A DNA stretch of 64,000 nt. It comes from Promethearchaeota archaeon. Lineage in GTDB: Archaea > Asgardarchaeota > Lokiarchaeia > Helarchaeales > RDOG01. The notes below the pieces were generated by a model. The model saw only the letters and a program-made list of their open reading frames with translations. It was not told the origin of the DNA and did not search any database. Below are positions 25,173 to 34,458 of the stretch, one piece after another. Position 1 is the stretch's first letter. The number at the start of each line of letters is the position of its first letter. Location of the stretch: contig RDOG01000002.1 in the NCBI GenBank assembly GCA_011365055.1, forward strand, positions 186,001 through 250,000. The letters are read 5' to 3'. A program made the translations under genes and the position numbers.

Positions 25173-26930
25173 TTGGAATCAGAATTATCCTTAGAAAAAT
25201 CTAATAAAAAATATTTAATCTTGCTGGTTTGTTTAGTAATAACTTCATTTATTTACCAACTTATAGTATTTTTAATGTATCCATATTTATATGGCGTGGA
25301 CGGGGCATATTATGAGTTACAAGTCTTGAGTATCTTGCAGACTGGGCAGATGTGGACGGGAGATAATCCTTTTGTGTTTTATTACTTTACGTTGTTATCC
25401 CTTCTAACGCGCAACGTGACGCTAGCAATCAAAATTGGAATCGTTTTATTTTGTGCGTTGGTTCCAATTCCAACTTATTTCATAATCAAAAAATTAACAA
25501 GAGATGATAGAGCTGCGATTTTTTCAGCTTTTATTTCAGTATTTAATCCTCTTTTATTCAGAATGATGGGAGAATTCGTAAAAAATGCCATTGGATCTTT
25601 TTTTCTATTATGTTTTATCTATTTCTTCTTACTTTGTTGTGAAAACAAAGGCGATCTCAAAAAAACGATTGTATTATATCTAATAACTTATGGATTCTTA
25701 TTATTGATGATCTATACTCACATATATCCGACGGGTTATGCAGCCTGTTTTGTCATAATCTACTTGATTTATTCAATCATTCACTCGCGCATTACAAAAC
25801 GAGAATTTCCTTTAAATGATATAAAGATTGGGACATTTCTTTGCGTGACAGGACTTACTACTTTATTTTTCATGTTTTTTTTCTTTAATGATTTTTTCAT
25901 TCATTTTCTGAAGATAGAAGGATTCATCGAAGATTTGTTTGGAATTTCGCTTCAAGATTTAAGTCAAAATCTACAAATTTTACAATTTCCAAGACCAGGA
26001 AATGATCCAGGATTTGGTCCAATATTTAATCCAATGTTTTTTCAGATGAATTCTGATCTTATAATGTTATTAATCTTAATTCCAATCAGTTGTATCGGTA
26101 TCGCTATCATTATTTATGATTTGATCAAAAAGAAGAAAAATCATCCGTTATTACAATTTATTGGATTTTGCCTCATTTTTTTTCTTCCTGTTTATTATCT
26201 TGTTCCAAATAACACTCAAATGCTTGCCGGGTTTTCCTCACCATTAACTTCTTTCGCAGATGTACTAAATTTTCTGACATATTTTCCCGTATTGGGTGGT
26301 GTATCCCTTTTAGTACTTGAGATTTATAAAAACGATCCAGATAAGTTTGAAATTAATAGAATGAAAGGAATCTTATTAGTAATTTTTATAACGAGTAGCT
26401 TTCTCGTTCTACCCTTTATTGATGAAGAATGGGCAAGTCGTTTTGTATACATGAATTTCATACCAATTGCTTTGTTAATGGGTTATGGAATTAAAGCGTT
26501 AAAAGATAAGGATAAAAGGAAAAAAATACTGGCAATTTCAATCGTCTTATTTTTTTCCATATCCTTTTTCGCTCAGACCGCGTATTTTTGTAGTTATCAG
26601 ATGAGCCCAACCATTTCAGAAGCCGGCTTGCAAGACTTAGAAGTATTAAAAACAAAGGTGGAAACAAATAGCTCGTTAGAGGGCTCCATCGTGCTCTTGC
26701 AAGATTTGGATTACTATTATTATACAATTTTAAAGACGGGCTTGACATCCTACGTGATTTATAGTCAATCAATTGATGCTTCGTATTACGCTGACTATTA
26801 TAATGAGACTATCTTTGTTATTTATAAAATAACATCGCATCCTGAAGTAGAATTAGGACAAGAAATTATCAGAAATGATCCGAACGGGCAGTTCTTCATC
26901 CTTCTAGCCAATTATACTTTTCATGATTGA
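25173..26930 (+). CDS. polytopic membrane protein, GT-C glycosyltransferase-like
   Basis: 585 residues with about 12 hydrophobic helices. The first extracytoplasmic loop has YGVDGAYYELQ, an acidic motif placed as in GT-C (dolichol-sugar-using) glycosyltransferases, followed by KLTRDDRAAIFSAFIS. The last ~100 residues are soluble and outside, with N-glycosylation sequons such as YNET. It probably adds sugars to proteins or lipids at the cell surface; substrate unknown. TTG start with no clear SD, preceded by an inverted repeat. Confidence 0.65.
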   Translation: MESELSLEKSNKKYLILLVCLVITSFIYQLIVFLMYPYLYGVDGAYYELQVLSILQTGQMWTGDNPFVFYYFTLLSLLTRNVTLAIKIGIVLFCALVPIPTYFIIKKLTRDDRAAIFSAFISVFNPLLFRMMGEFVKNAIGSFFLLCFIYFFLLCCENKGDLKKTIVLYLITYGFLLLMIYTHIYPTGYAACFVIIYLIYSIIHSRITKREFPLNDIKIGTFLCVTGLTTLFFMFFFFNDFFIHFLKIEGFIEDLFGISLQDLSQNLQILQFPRPGNDPGFGPIFNPMFFQMNSDLIMLLILIPISCIGIAIIIYDLIKKKKNHPLLQFIGFCLIFFLPVYYLVPNNTQMLAGFSSPLTSFADVLNFLTYFPVLGGVSLLVLEIYKNDPDKFEINRMKGILLVIFITSSFLVLPFIDEEWASRFVYMNFIPIALLMGYGIKALKDKDKRKKILAISIVLFFSISFFAQTAYFCSYQMSPTISEAGLQDLEVLKTKVETNSSLEGSIVLLQDLDYYYYTILKTGLTSYVIYSQSIDASYYADYYNETIFVIYKITSHPEVELGQEIIRNDPNGQFFILLANYTFHD

Positions 26931-27419
26931 TATTTTTCCTTTTTTTCCTATCTTGAGATTTTAATGGATTTTTTTGGCTATTTTTTTTATTAAAAAGTAT
27001 TTTAACCTTATTTATATAAAGATCTTAATCAAAAAAAAAAAAAAGGATTTTATAAATGCTTTATTTTTATCTCTATTAATGAGGAATGATATTTCTCATT
27101 TATCATATGCAATAAATAATAAATGAATTTGAATTCAATGAGGACCGACAAAAATACCCATATATTATTTGATATAGATCCAAACAATATATTTATGAAT
27201 AAAATAAAAGCGAATCTCTTTTTATTGACTAATTAAAAACTCAAATAGGAAATTTTTATTTTTTTTATTAACTAGATTTAGATATCATCTAAATATTTTA
27301 TAATTTTAAAATTATAATAAGGAACTTATTAATTGTTTTAAAACATGTTGTTAATTACACAAAAGTGTACAGAAATCTTAGGTTAGACATATAACCTTTT
27401 TAAGTTACGCTATAGATAT
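26931..27419. other. non-coding gap
   Basis: About 490 AT-rich bases with a T-rich tract right after the GT-C gene, a 14-A run near 27031, and GGTTA/TAACC (27381-27396) about 25 bases before the next start. No ORF or RNA gene supported. Confidence 0.35.
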
Positions 27420-27659
27420 ATGTGTGGTGATTGTTTGCTTGCGTACGAAAAATCAAATCCATTTAAAAAACTTCTTAAAAAAGTCTCTTTATACGATTTA
27501 AAGTGCCATTTAAAGCAAAACAAACAATTCCTAAAAGAACTAAATGAAGTCTCCTATACTACAGAAGGCGAGAGGCTCTTTCTTTCTATCCTAATGTTCG
27601 AGGTAGAATCGACCCTCCAACTCGTGGAACAAGAAATAGAAGAGCGATTAAAGGCATAA
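27420..27659 (+). CDS. hypothetical small protein
   Basis: 79 residues. CGDC is at residues 2-5, the rest is helical with charged heptads (VESTLQLVEQEIEERLKA). No family recognised. ATG start lies downstream of GGTTA/TAACC dyad symmetry and a TATA-like region. It could be a small regulator. Coding potential is suggested by helix-compatible composition and lack of overlap. Confidence 0.4.
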   Translation: MCGDCLLAYEKSNPFKKLLKKVSLYDLKCHLKQNKQFLKELNEVSYTTEGERLFLSILMFEVESTLQLVEQEIEERLKA

Positions 27660-27711
27660 AACTTCTTCTTTATTATATTTTTTCTTAGGTCTAATATATA
27701 TGATATAAGAA

Positions 27712-28224
27712 TCATTTTTTTATAGTATTTTCTACCATCATTTCTGAGATCTCAATAAATATTTTCTCTACCGTATCACCTGTTTTTGCTGAGGTTTCAA
27801 ATTTTTTAATAGTTGATTTGTTATTTAAATCGTCGGAAGAAATCTTTCGTTGATTATTTAAGTCGGTTTTATTACCAACTAGAATTCGAGGTATGTTTGG
27901 AGCATATTTTTCAAGAGCACCAAACCAAAATTTAAGATCATCTAGAGTCTGTTTCCTTGTTAAATCCACAACAATAACGGCACCATCTGATCCCTTTAAA
28001 TAAAGATTTAATTTCTTCTTCCAAGTTTCCTGCCCCCCAATATCCCAAATAATCAGTTTTACAAGACCTACCTCATCAAATTTTAATTCTTTGGTCAGAA
28101 AGTCAACACCAAGCGTGCTGATGTATTTATTAGAAAAAGTATTTTTAACGTATCTTACAATTAAAGATGATTTACCTACACCCTCATCGCCTAAAAAAAC
28201 TAACTTAAATCCATAATCAGTCAT
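27712..28224 (-). CDS. Rab/Ras-like small GTPase
   Basis: 170 residues, a minimal G domain. G1 is GDEGVGKS, switch I YISTLGVDF, G3 WDIGGQET (Gln retained), G4 GNKTDL and G5 ETSAK. No C-terminal Cys for lipidation. It is ten bases downstream of a longin/Roadblock-like gene, so the two likely form a GTPase plus regulator unit, as in MglA/MglB-type systems. Cellular target unknown. Confidence 0.9.
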   Translation of the reverse strand: MTDYGFKLVFLGDEGVGKSSLIVRYVKNTFSNKYISTLGVDFLTKELKFDEVGLVKLIIWDIGGQETWKKKLNLYLKGSDGAVIVVDLTRKQTLDDLKFWFGALEKYAPNIPRILVGNKTDLNNQRKISSDDLNNKSTIKKFETSAKTGDTVEKIFIEISEMMVENTIKK

Positions 28225-28233
28225 TAAAATGCC

Positions 28234-28671
28234 CTAATTCGTTTTTTTTCCCCTTATTTTTCGATCATATTCAAAATTCCAATCATTATAGAGTATTAAA
28301 TCGAAATCTTTTTCAAATTCTTCAAAAATATCAGTATTAATTGCATCTATTGACATGTTTTTAATTTCATGGTCGTATTTATTAGTAAATTTCTCCTTAA
28401 CTTCTTTCATTTTCCGCTTTATTTCAACCTCATTATCTTCAACATCAAAATTGATGGCCAAAACGATGTCAGACACGTCATATAGAACTTTCTGGTCTTT
28501 CATCTGGAAGGATTCTATTTCTCGTTCAGTTACGCTCTTTGAAAATAATTGAATTGCACTAATTAGACCCGAAAATAATGCAGGATCGATTTCTTTATGT
28601 GTATAATTTCTTTGTGCAAGACATATTCCATCTTGATTTAAAATCCAAATCGCGTTAATTAATTCTAACAA
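28234..28671 (-). CDS. longin/Roadblock-like partner of the adjacent GTPase
   Basis: 145 residues. It begins LINAIWILNQDGICLAQRNY and continues into IVLAINFD and a long charged helix, the strand-helix layout of longin domains (SRX/TRAPP/MglB-type profilin-like folds). TTG start preceded by GGGG. It forms an operon with the small GTPase downstream. It may act as an exchange factor, activator or membrane adaptor; assignment is based on fold pattern. Confidence 0.6.
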   Translation of the reverse strand: MLELINAIWILNQDGICLAQRNYTHKEIDPALFSGLISAIQLFSKSVTEREIESFQMKDQKVLYDVSDIVLAINFDVEDNEVEIKRKMKEVKEKFTNKYDHEIKNMSIDAINTDIFEEFEKDFDLILYNDWNFEYDRKIRGKKTN

Positions 28672-29710
28672 CCCCTTAATAACATGAGTTTAGGTTAATC
28701 TTTAATGTATAGTTTATCCATGATTTTGCTTAAATTCTTTTTCAAATTTTAACTTTTTAGTTCTAGGAAACCTAATTTTCTATCTTTAATAGTTCAATCT
28801 ATGATGATTTTAATACATGTTATAAGATATTGGGCAAGATATTATATAAATTTGGGATATGATACTAATTGTTATTGAAAATATGAGAAGGAAATTTTCA
28901 GAGAATTGGAATCATTAATCATTTGATAAAATATTGGGTCAGTTTTTATTCTCAAAATTGTAGAGGAGAAAATATTTCTTTTATTCCTTATTTCTTTGTG
29001 TAATAAATAAAAATTGAAATAATAGGAGAAGTTTTGATGGTCTTGCTATCAAGAGGGAATATTTAGGGGGAAGGGGGTAACTTCGAAAAATAAAATAGCA
29101 AGACTTTCATCAACTTCCCCATTTAAATTCCAAATCTGTACTCTTGAAATCATGTATTAATTATACAATTTCAATAATGATCGAGAGAATTTATTAATTA
29201 AAGCTTTCTTGACCAATGGTCTGACATATCTTGAAAAATCGGATATCATTTGAGTTAACAAAAATGGTTTTTCTTATAAATGAATAAGGAGGAATTGTTT
29301 TTTAATTTTAAAATTAAATATTAAAACAAATTTTTAAGCCATTAAACAAGTTCAATATAATGTATTTGATTAATGAAATTTGTATAAAGTCAAAAATCCT
29401 CTAAATATAACTAGTTGAAAATTCTATTATTTTATATTCTTCCAATGAATCAAATATTTTTTTGGTTGTAAACCATTAATGCTTAAAATACGCATATATC
29501 TCATATATCAATCTTCATTTTTCTTTTTTAATTATTAATAAATTCAAGTTGCTTTCTTAATTTAAATTATTAGATTAAAAAGAATTCTAATCGATTTTTA
29601 GAATTATAAAAATTTATTAATTTTCAAATAATAAAAAAATTTATTTATAAAGAAATCCAAATATTTGAACGGGAAATCATAAATTTTTAAAAAAAAAAGA
29701 AGGAAACAAA
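28672..29710. other. long non-coding region with a large inverted repeat
   Basis: About 1,040 bases without a convincing ORF. It separates the divergent GTPase operon and the 1012-residue membrane protein. The main structure is the inverted repeat at 29026-29118, including a purine-rich loop. The 150 bases before 29711 are extremely AT-rich and probably hold the promoter. Confidence 0.45.
29026..29118. repeat. imperfect inverted repeat, 24-base arms
   Basis: The left arm (29026-29049) ends GTCTTGCTAT and the right arm (29095-29118) begins ATAGCAAGAC. Most of the rest of the arms also pairs (GAAGTT with AACTTC, GATG with CATC). The 45-base loop contains a purine run (AGGGGGAAGGGGG). It could be a structured RNA or a small mobile-element remnant; no transposase is near. 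Confidence 0.5.
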
Positions 29711-32700
29711 ATGGGAAGAAAAATAATCAAAGGATTTAACATACTAAATTTATTATTTTTAGTTTTAATACTCATATTATCTTTAAATTCATTTAATTTA
29801 TTTCATTTAAATACAGAAAAAAACATTTTGATTAATAAAAATGAAAATAACTTGGATTTTCGTATTACTGAATCAGATGCTTTAAAGTATGCAACAGGAG
29901 CAGGTTGTTGGCTGGAATCGGAAAAAGTCTCAGAACATGGAGGATATAAATGGGAAGATTATGAAGGATCTGGATCTTATCATTTGAGTAAGATGAATAT
30001 AATTGGTCCTTTCCTAATAAACCTTTATGAAACGACTCAAAACATTACTTATTTGGAACTTAGTAAACGTTTAGCAGATTGGTATATTGGAGAAGCTACA
30101 TCTGAAAATAATGGTTATAAATGGGAAAGTATTCAAGGAAATGGTAAATATGAGCCTTTGAAATATGATGGTGCTTCAGGAGCAGGTAATTTTTTTCTCG
30201 CATTATATAATATCACATTAAATAATACTTATCTTAATTATGCCAAAGGAGCATTTCAATGGATAATAAGTAAAGCGGTTTCTGAAAATGGTGGCTATAA
30301 ATGGTTACGAGCTGATAATGATCAATATTTTACAGGAATGTATACAGGAGCTGCAGGAGTCGGATGGGACTTATTTAATGCATATCAAATAACTAACAAT
30401 GTAACTTATCTTAATTATGCAAAAGGGGCAGCCCAATGGCTCAAAAGTGTCGCGATTTCTGAGAGCGGAGGTTATAAATGGGATTATTTTATAGGTGATA
30501 ATAATTTTCAAATTGGATATCCTTCTGGAACTTCGGGTATTGGGGACTTTTTTTTAAAAGGATATCAAATTACTGGAGATTCGACTTATTTTACATTTGT
30601 TGAAGGCGCATTAAATTGGATTATTAATAAGGCCCAAATAGCAGGAAATGGGTATTATTGGCCTGCAAGCCCATCAAATACAAATCATTATACAGGATTA
30701 GTTGGAGCTTCAGGTGTGGGGACTTTTTTTCTAAATGTATATAACTATAATCAAGACACCACTTGTTTAAATTATATAAAGGGAGCTGCTAATTGGTTAA
30801 TTTCAGAAGCCGTTAGTGAATTTGGTGGTTATAAATGGAAAGAAATAATTGAGGGAGATGTATATAATCCTGCATATGAAGTTGGTAATTTTTTATTGAA
30901 TCTATATAGATCAACTGGAAATGTTACTTACAACAATTATAATGAAGGTCATTGTACTTGGTTAATGCAATCTGCTATTTCTGATTCTGGTGGTTATAAA
31001 TGGGTTCATGATACTTCATATTACCGAACTGGAATAATTTCTGAAATTGGACAATATTTCCTTAATCAAATATTTTTTAATTATTCTGATGATTTTTCTA
31101 GTACTATATTGAGTTCGAAATGGAGATGGCATAATGATTCATCTAATCTTGGATCATGGAGTTTATCTGATAATCCAGGTAATTTAAGAATTAGTTCCCC
31201 TGTGGTTGCTATAAGTTGGCAATCAGCGGTTTTAGATATTCCTTATATGTATCAATCATTACCAAGTGGCGATTGGATTTTGGAGATTCATCTTAATGAA
31301 CCTGCTTATAATGAACATGCAAATGGGATAATTTTATATAAAGATACAACACACTGGATGATTTTTGCTAACCATTATGATAGTGTAGGTGAAATGAATC
31401 TTCTCCGAATAAATGATGGTAATGAAATTGATAATATTGCAGGTGGAGGCAGGGGGAATAATAAACCTTATCTTCGTTTAAATAAAACTGGATCAATATA
31501 TCATTGTTTTGGTTCTGATGATGGAAATTCTTGGGATTACTTTGGGAATTTTACTTCTACTACAAATTATTTGGAAGTAGGTATTTGGAGTCAAAGTCAC
31601 TCATCAAGTATTTTTAATTCTGACTTTGATTATTTTCTTTTTGAATATATACCTACATCATCAACGGATAATCCACAAAATAATCCAGATAATTTGGATT
31701 TGATTATTATTTTAATAATTCTTGCTTTTTGTATAATTGGTGCATTTATTTGCATCTCTTTAATAGTTAGAAATAAGAGAGTAAAATCTAGAAAACCAAT
31801 TAAACAAAAATTATCTAAACAAAAGAAAATTCAAATGGTTCAAACTAAAAAATCAGAAGATAGAGAAGCATTAAAAGAGATTACAGTTAAAAGGGAATAT
31901 GAACATTTTGGAGGGCAGATAAGGTTTAAAATAGGTGTAGAAAATAATGCAAATCAAGTAATTACTTCAATTAACATTCAATTGAATATTCCAGAGGCAT
32001 TAAAATTAGTAAGACATGAGCCCTCCGAATTTGAATTAATTGGTGAAGTTATAAAAATACCAAAAATTGGAATTTACGAGAAAAAATCAATAACATTATA
32101 TCTCGAACCAATATCTTGTTTTAGATCAAAATTAGATGCCATAATCTCTTTTTCTGATGCTAAAGATGAAAAACACGCAATAGCTATGAAACCAAAAGGT
32201 ATAGAAATAGTTTGCCCTTTATTTTTAACTGAGGAGGATGTTAATGTTGCTTCATTAAAACAATTACACAGAAGAAATTTAAATCGAGAATGTAAAATCC
32301 TTCCAATTGATGAAAGATTAATTTTACAAGACATTTTTAATATAGCAATTTCAGCGATTTTAAAACATAATGTAAAACTAGTATATCAAGATTTTAAGGA
32401 GGGAATAGGTGAGGCATACTTTTATGGAAAAACAAAAGTGAAAAAGAAGCAAATAGCCATTATTTTAACTACTATAAAAGATGCAAGAATTCTGGAGATT
32501 GAAGTTTCAGGAGAGTATGAAGAACAGTTAACGGGTTTTTTAGCTGAAATAGAAAATAATATTGCAATACAAATGATAAGTAGGGGTTTATTAAAATCTA
32601 GAGCAGATCTAATCGATATTAGAGCATGTATATTCACAGGTTCTTGTCCATATTGTAAAGCTCCAATTAAAGCTGACTTAATTGATCAATTTAAATCGGG

Positions 32701-32749
32701 AAAATCGATTAATTGTCCTTATTGTGAAAAAGGAATTGCTTCATATTAG
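29711..32749 (+). CDS. large membrane protein: extracellular repeats, one TM helix, cytoplasmic zinc-ribbon domain
   Basis: 1012 residues. N-terminal signal or anchor helix ~11-30. Seven repeats of ~58 residues centred on GGYKW (77, 134, 194, 253, 313, 372, 427) suggest an alpha/alpha toroid as in LanC-like or six-hairpin glycosidase folds. Residues ~458-650 look like a concanavalin-type beta-sandwich (DDFSSTILSSKWRW). A TM helix lies at 663-686. The cytoplasmic part begins with an Ig-like, adaptor-appendage-like domain (~715-810), then a mixed domain, ending with CPYC...CPYC. It could sense a polymer outside and signal inside. Similar cytoplasmic regions occur in Lokiarchaeota proteins to my knowledge. 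Confidence 0.75.
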   Translation: MGRKIIKGFNILNLLFLVLILILSLNSFNLFHLNTEKNILINKNENNLDFRITESDALKYATGAGCWLESEKVSEHGGYKWEDYEGSGSYHLSKMNIIGPFLINLYETTQNITYLELSKRLADWYIGEATSENNGYKWESIQGNGKYEPLKYDGASGAGNFFLALYNITLNNTYLNYAKGAFQWIISKAVSENGGYKWLRADNDQYFTGMYTGAAGVGWDLFNAYQITNNVTYLNYAKGAAQWLKSVAISESGGYKWDYFIGDNNFQIGYPSGTSGIGDFFLKGYQITGDSTYFTFVEGALNWIINKAQIAGNGYYWPASPSNTNHYTGLVGASGVGTFFLNVYNYNQDTTCLNYIKGAANWLISEAVSEFGGYKWKEIIEGDVYNPAYEVGNFLLNLYRSTGNVTYNNYNEGHCTWLMQSAISDSGGYKWVHDTSYYRTGIISEIGQYFLNQIFFNYSDDFSSTILSSKWRWHNDSSNLGSWSLSDNPGNLRISSPVVAISWQSAVLDIPYMYQSLPSGDWILEIHLNEPAYNEHANGIILYKDTTHWMIFANHYDSVGEMNLLRINDGNEIDNIAGGGRGNNKPYLRLNKTGSIYHCFGSDDGNSWDYFGNFTSTTNYLEVGIWSQSHSSSIFNSDFDYFLFEYIPTSSTDNPQNNPDNLDLIIILIILAFCIIGAFICISLIVRNKRVKSRKPIKQKLSKQKKIQMVQTKKSEDREALKEITVKREYEHFGGQIRFKIGVENNANQVITSINIQLNIPEALKLVRHEPSEFELIGEVIKIPKIGIYEKKSITLYLEPISCFRSKLDAIISFSDAKDEKHAIAMKPKGIEIVCPLFLTEEDVNVASLKQLHRRNLNRECKILPIDERLILQDIFNIAISAILKHNVKLVYQDFKEGIGEAYFYGKTKVKKKQIAIILTTIKDARILEIEVSGEYEEQLTGFLAEIENNIAIQMISRGLLKSRADLIDIRACIFTGSCPYCKAPIKADLIDQFKSGKSINCPYCEKGIASY

Positions 32750-33069
32750 TTTTAATAATGTCCAAATCCCCTCTTTAGATCTATATTAGACTAAAAAGAA
32801 TTTAAAGAAAGTAAAATTTTTTTTTGATAAATATTCTTAATCTTCAATAAAAATTTAACAAGATAAATTCCTAGTTATAATAATAAAAATAAATTAAAAT
32901 AAATGTCATAATTATAATTTTTTTCTAAATTAAACATAAGATAAAATAAATGAAATTTATGCGAATCAGAATATCGACCATATAGAGTCCTAAAATATGA
33001 CCTTAACAACTTGCTTGCGCATTACATCGAGATCTTGAAAGTTGAACTCACCAAGAACTCATAGATATG
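32750..33069. other. non-coding gap between convergent genes
   Basis: About 320 AT-rich bases. T-rich tracts just after 32820 fit termination for the plus-strand gene. The last 60 bases before the GTPase are less AT-rich but hold no ORF. Confidence 0.35.
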
Positions 33070-33690
33070 CTAATCTTCCCGGATTTCGTCCGAAATGTCC
33101 AATATATCCATTATCTTGCTTAAATTTTTCTTTAGATACTGTCGCTTACGCTCGAGATCCGCTTTTTGCTTTAAGATCTCCAATGTGATCACGCGAAACA
33201 TCTTTTCCACGTTCTCGCCCGATTTTGCAGATGTAGAAAGATAATGCACGGTATTTTTTGATAAATAATCGTCTATAGCGTTTTTAGTTACTTCACGAAG
33301 CTCAAATTCTTCTAAATCATTTTTATTTCCTACTAATATATAAGGTACTTTTTCATCTGCATGGCTATATTTATTTAAATCGTCTAACCATTCCGAAATT
33401 TCCTCAAAGGTCCTCTTTCTTGTCAAATCAAATACAATTATTGCACCATCTGTCCCTACCAAATATGTGGGTCTGATATCTGCCCATCTTTTTTGAGCCC
33501 CAAGATCCCAAATTAGCAGTTTCACCTTGATGTTGAGCTCTTCGAAAATGACTTCTTTTATTAGAAAATCTGCCCCAAGTGTGGTTATGTATTCGTCTTT
33601 AAACCGATCTTGAATAAATCTAATGACTAAAGATGTCTTCCCTACTGCAGGTGAGCCAAGTAGCACTACTTTAAAGACAAACCTCATCAT
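33070..33690 (-). CDS. Rab/Ras-like small GTPase
   Basis: 206 residues. G1 GSPAVGKTS, switch I YITTLGADF, G4 GNKNDL and G5 STSAKSG are intact. G3 reads WDLGAQKRW, with the Ala and Gly swapped relative to WDxAGQ, while the Gln is kept. A C-terminal helical tail of ~40 residues has dense Arg/Lys (KADLERKRQYLKKNL), possibly a membrane- or partner-binding helix. It lies just downstream of a zinc-ribbon protein gene on the same strand. Confidence 0.88.
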   Translation of the reverse strand: MMRFVFKVVLLGSPAVGKTSLVIRFIQDRFKDEYITTLGADFLIKEVIFEELNIKVKLLIWDLGAQKRWADIRPTYLVGTDGAIIVFDLTRKRTFEEISEWLDDLNKYSHADEKVPYILVGNKNDLEEFELREVTKNAIDDYLSKNTVHYLSTSAKSGENVEKMFRVITLEILKQKADLERKRQYLKKNLSKIMDILDISDEIRED

Positions 33691-33728
33691 TATTGGTAGC
33701 CATCCATAAAGTAATAGAGCCTCGAAAA

Positions 33729-34223
33729 TCAGTCTATGTTAAATTTCTCGTTTTCGGGAATTACTTTTTTTGGGATATTCTTATCTTTTTCAATATATTT
33801 TTCTTTAACATCATCCAAATTAATGAAATTCACGTCTTGTTTGACAGAATCAGCCCATTCATTTCTAGATTTCGTAATAGGATCTTGTTCAATGAGAATC
33901 GTTTTAGGACGTTTATCACCCAAATGAGTGGAATTCGATAGATTTTCAACCACATTAGGTAATTCAATTTCATTTTTAATAGCGTTCATTCTATTCTCGG
34001 ATAATTTTTTTGAAATATCCAAACTCATTGGAGTCAAAGGTGAAGAAATCTTTTTTTCTAAAGGTAATTCTTTCGTTAAAAGTGCATTTTGTTGGTGAAC
34101 TGTTGAAAATAATTCTTTATTCAGCAATCTCGAACGTGTTGAACTTAAATCCATGCCAAAACAATTTGTACATTTCAGCCCTATTATTATCGAGCCACAT
34201 GTATTGCAAAATCTCAAATACAT
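33729..34223 (-). CDS. zinc-ribbon protein with disordered tail
   Basis: 164 residues. CNTCGS and CTNC near the N-terminus (residues 6-23) form a four-Cys zinc knuckle. The remainder is rich in Lys, Glu, Asn and Ser without clear secondary structure. An AAAGGATTAGTGA stretch precedes the ATG. It is 38 bases upstream of the GTPase, suggesting it is a partner. No family recognised. Confidence 0.6.
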   Translation of the reverse strand: MYLRFCNTCGSIIIGLKCTNCFGMDLSSTRSRLLNKELFSTVHQQNALLTKELPLEKKISSPLTPMSLDISKKLSENRMNAIKNEIELPNVVENLSNSTHLGDKRPKTILIEQDPITKSRNEWADSVKQDVNFINLDDVKEKYIEKDKNIPKKVIPENEKFNID

Positions 34224-34458
34224 TCACTAATCCTTTAATTCTTTAATGATCATTTATCTTTTTAATGATCATTTTCCTTGACATTATAGAAAATATCACG
34301 ATATAAATAAGGTTTTTGGAAAGAAATCAAATTCTCAATTTGTCTTACTATTACCATTTACAACTCTATTCCAGTTAGTACTATTTCATTAAATCATAAA
34401 CTTAAAATGAATAAAAAAAAATCTCAATTAAAAAAAATTAATATTTGGATCGTAAAAA

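Noticed and set aside
27031..27044. 14-A run as a functional element
   Set aside because: Homopolymer runs are common in this AT-rich sequence; nothing else supports a site.
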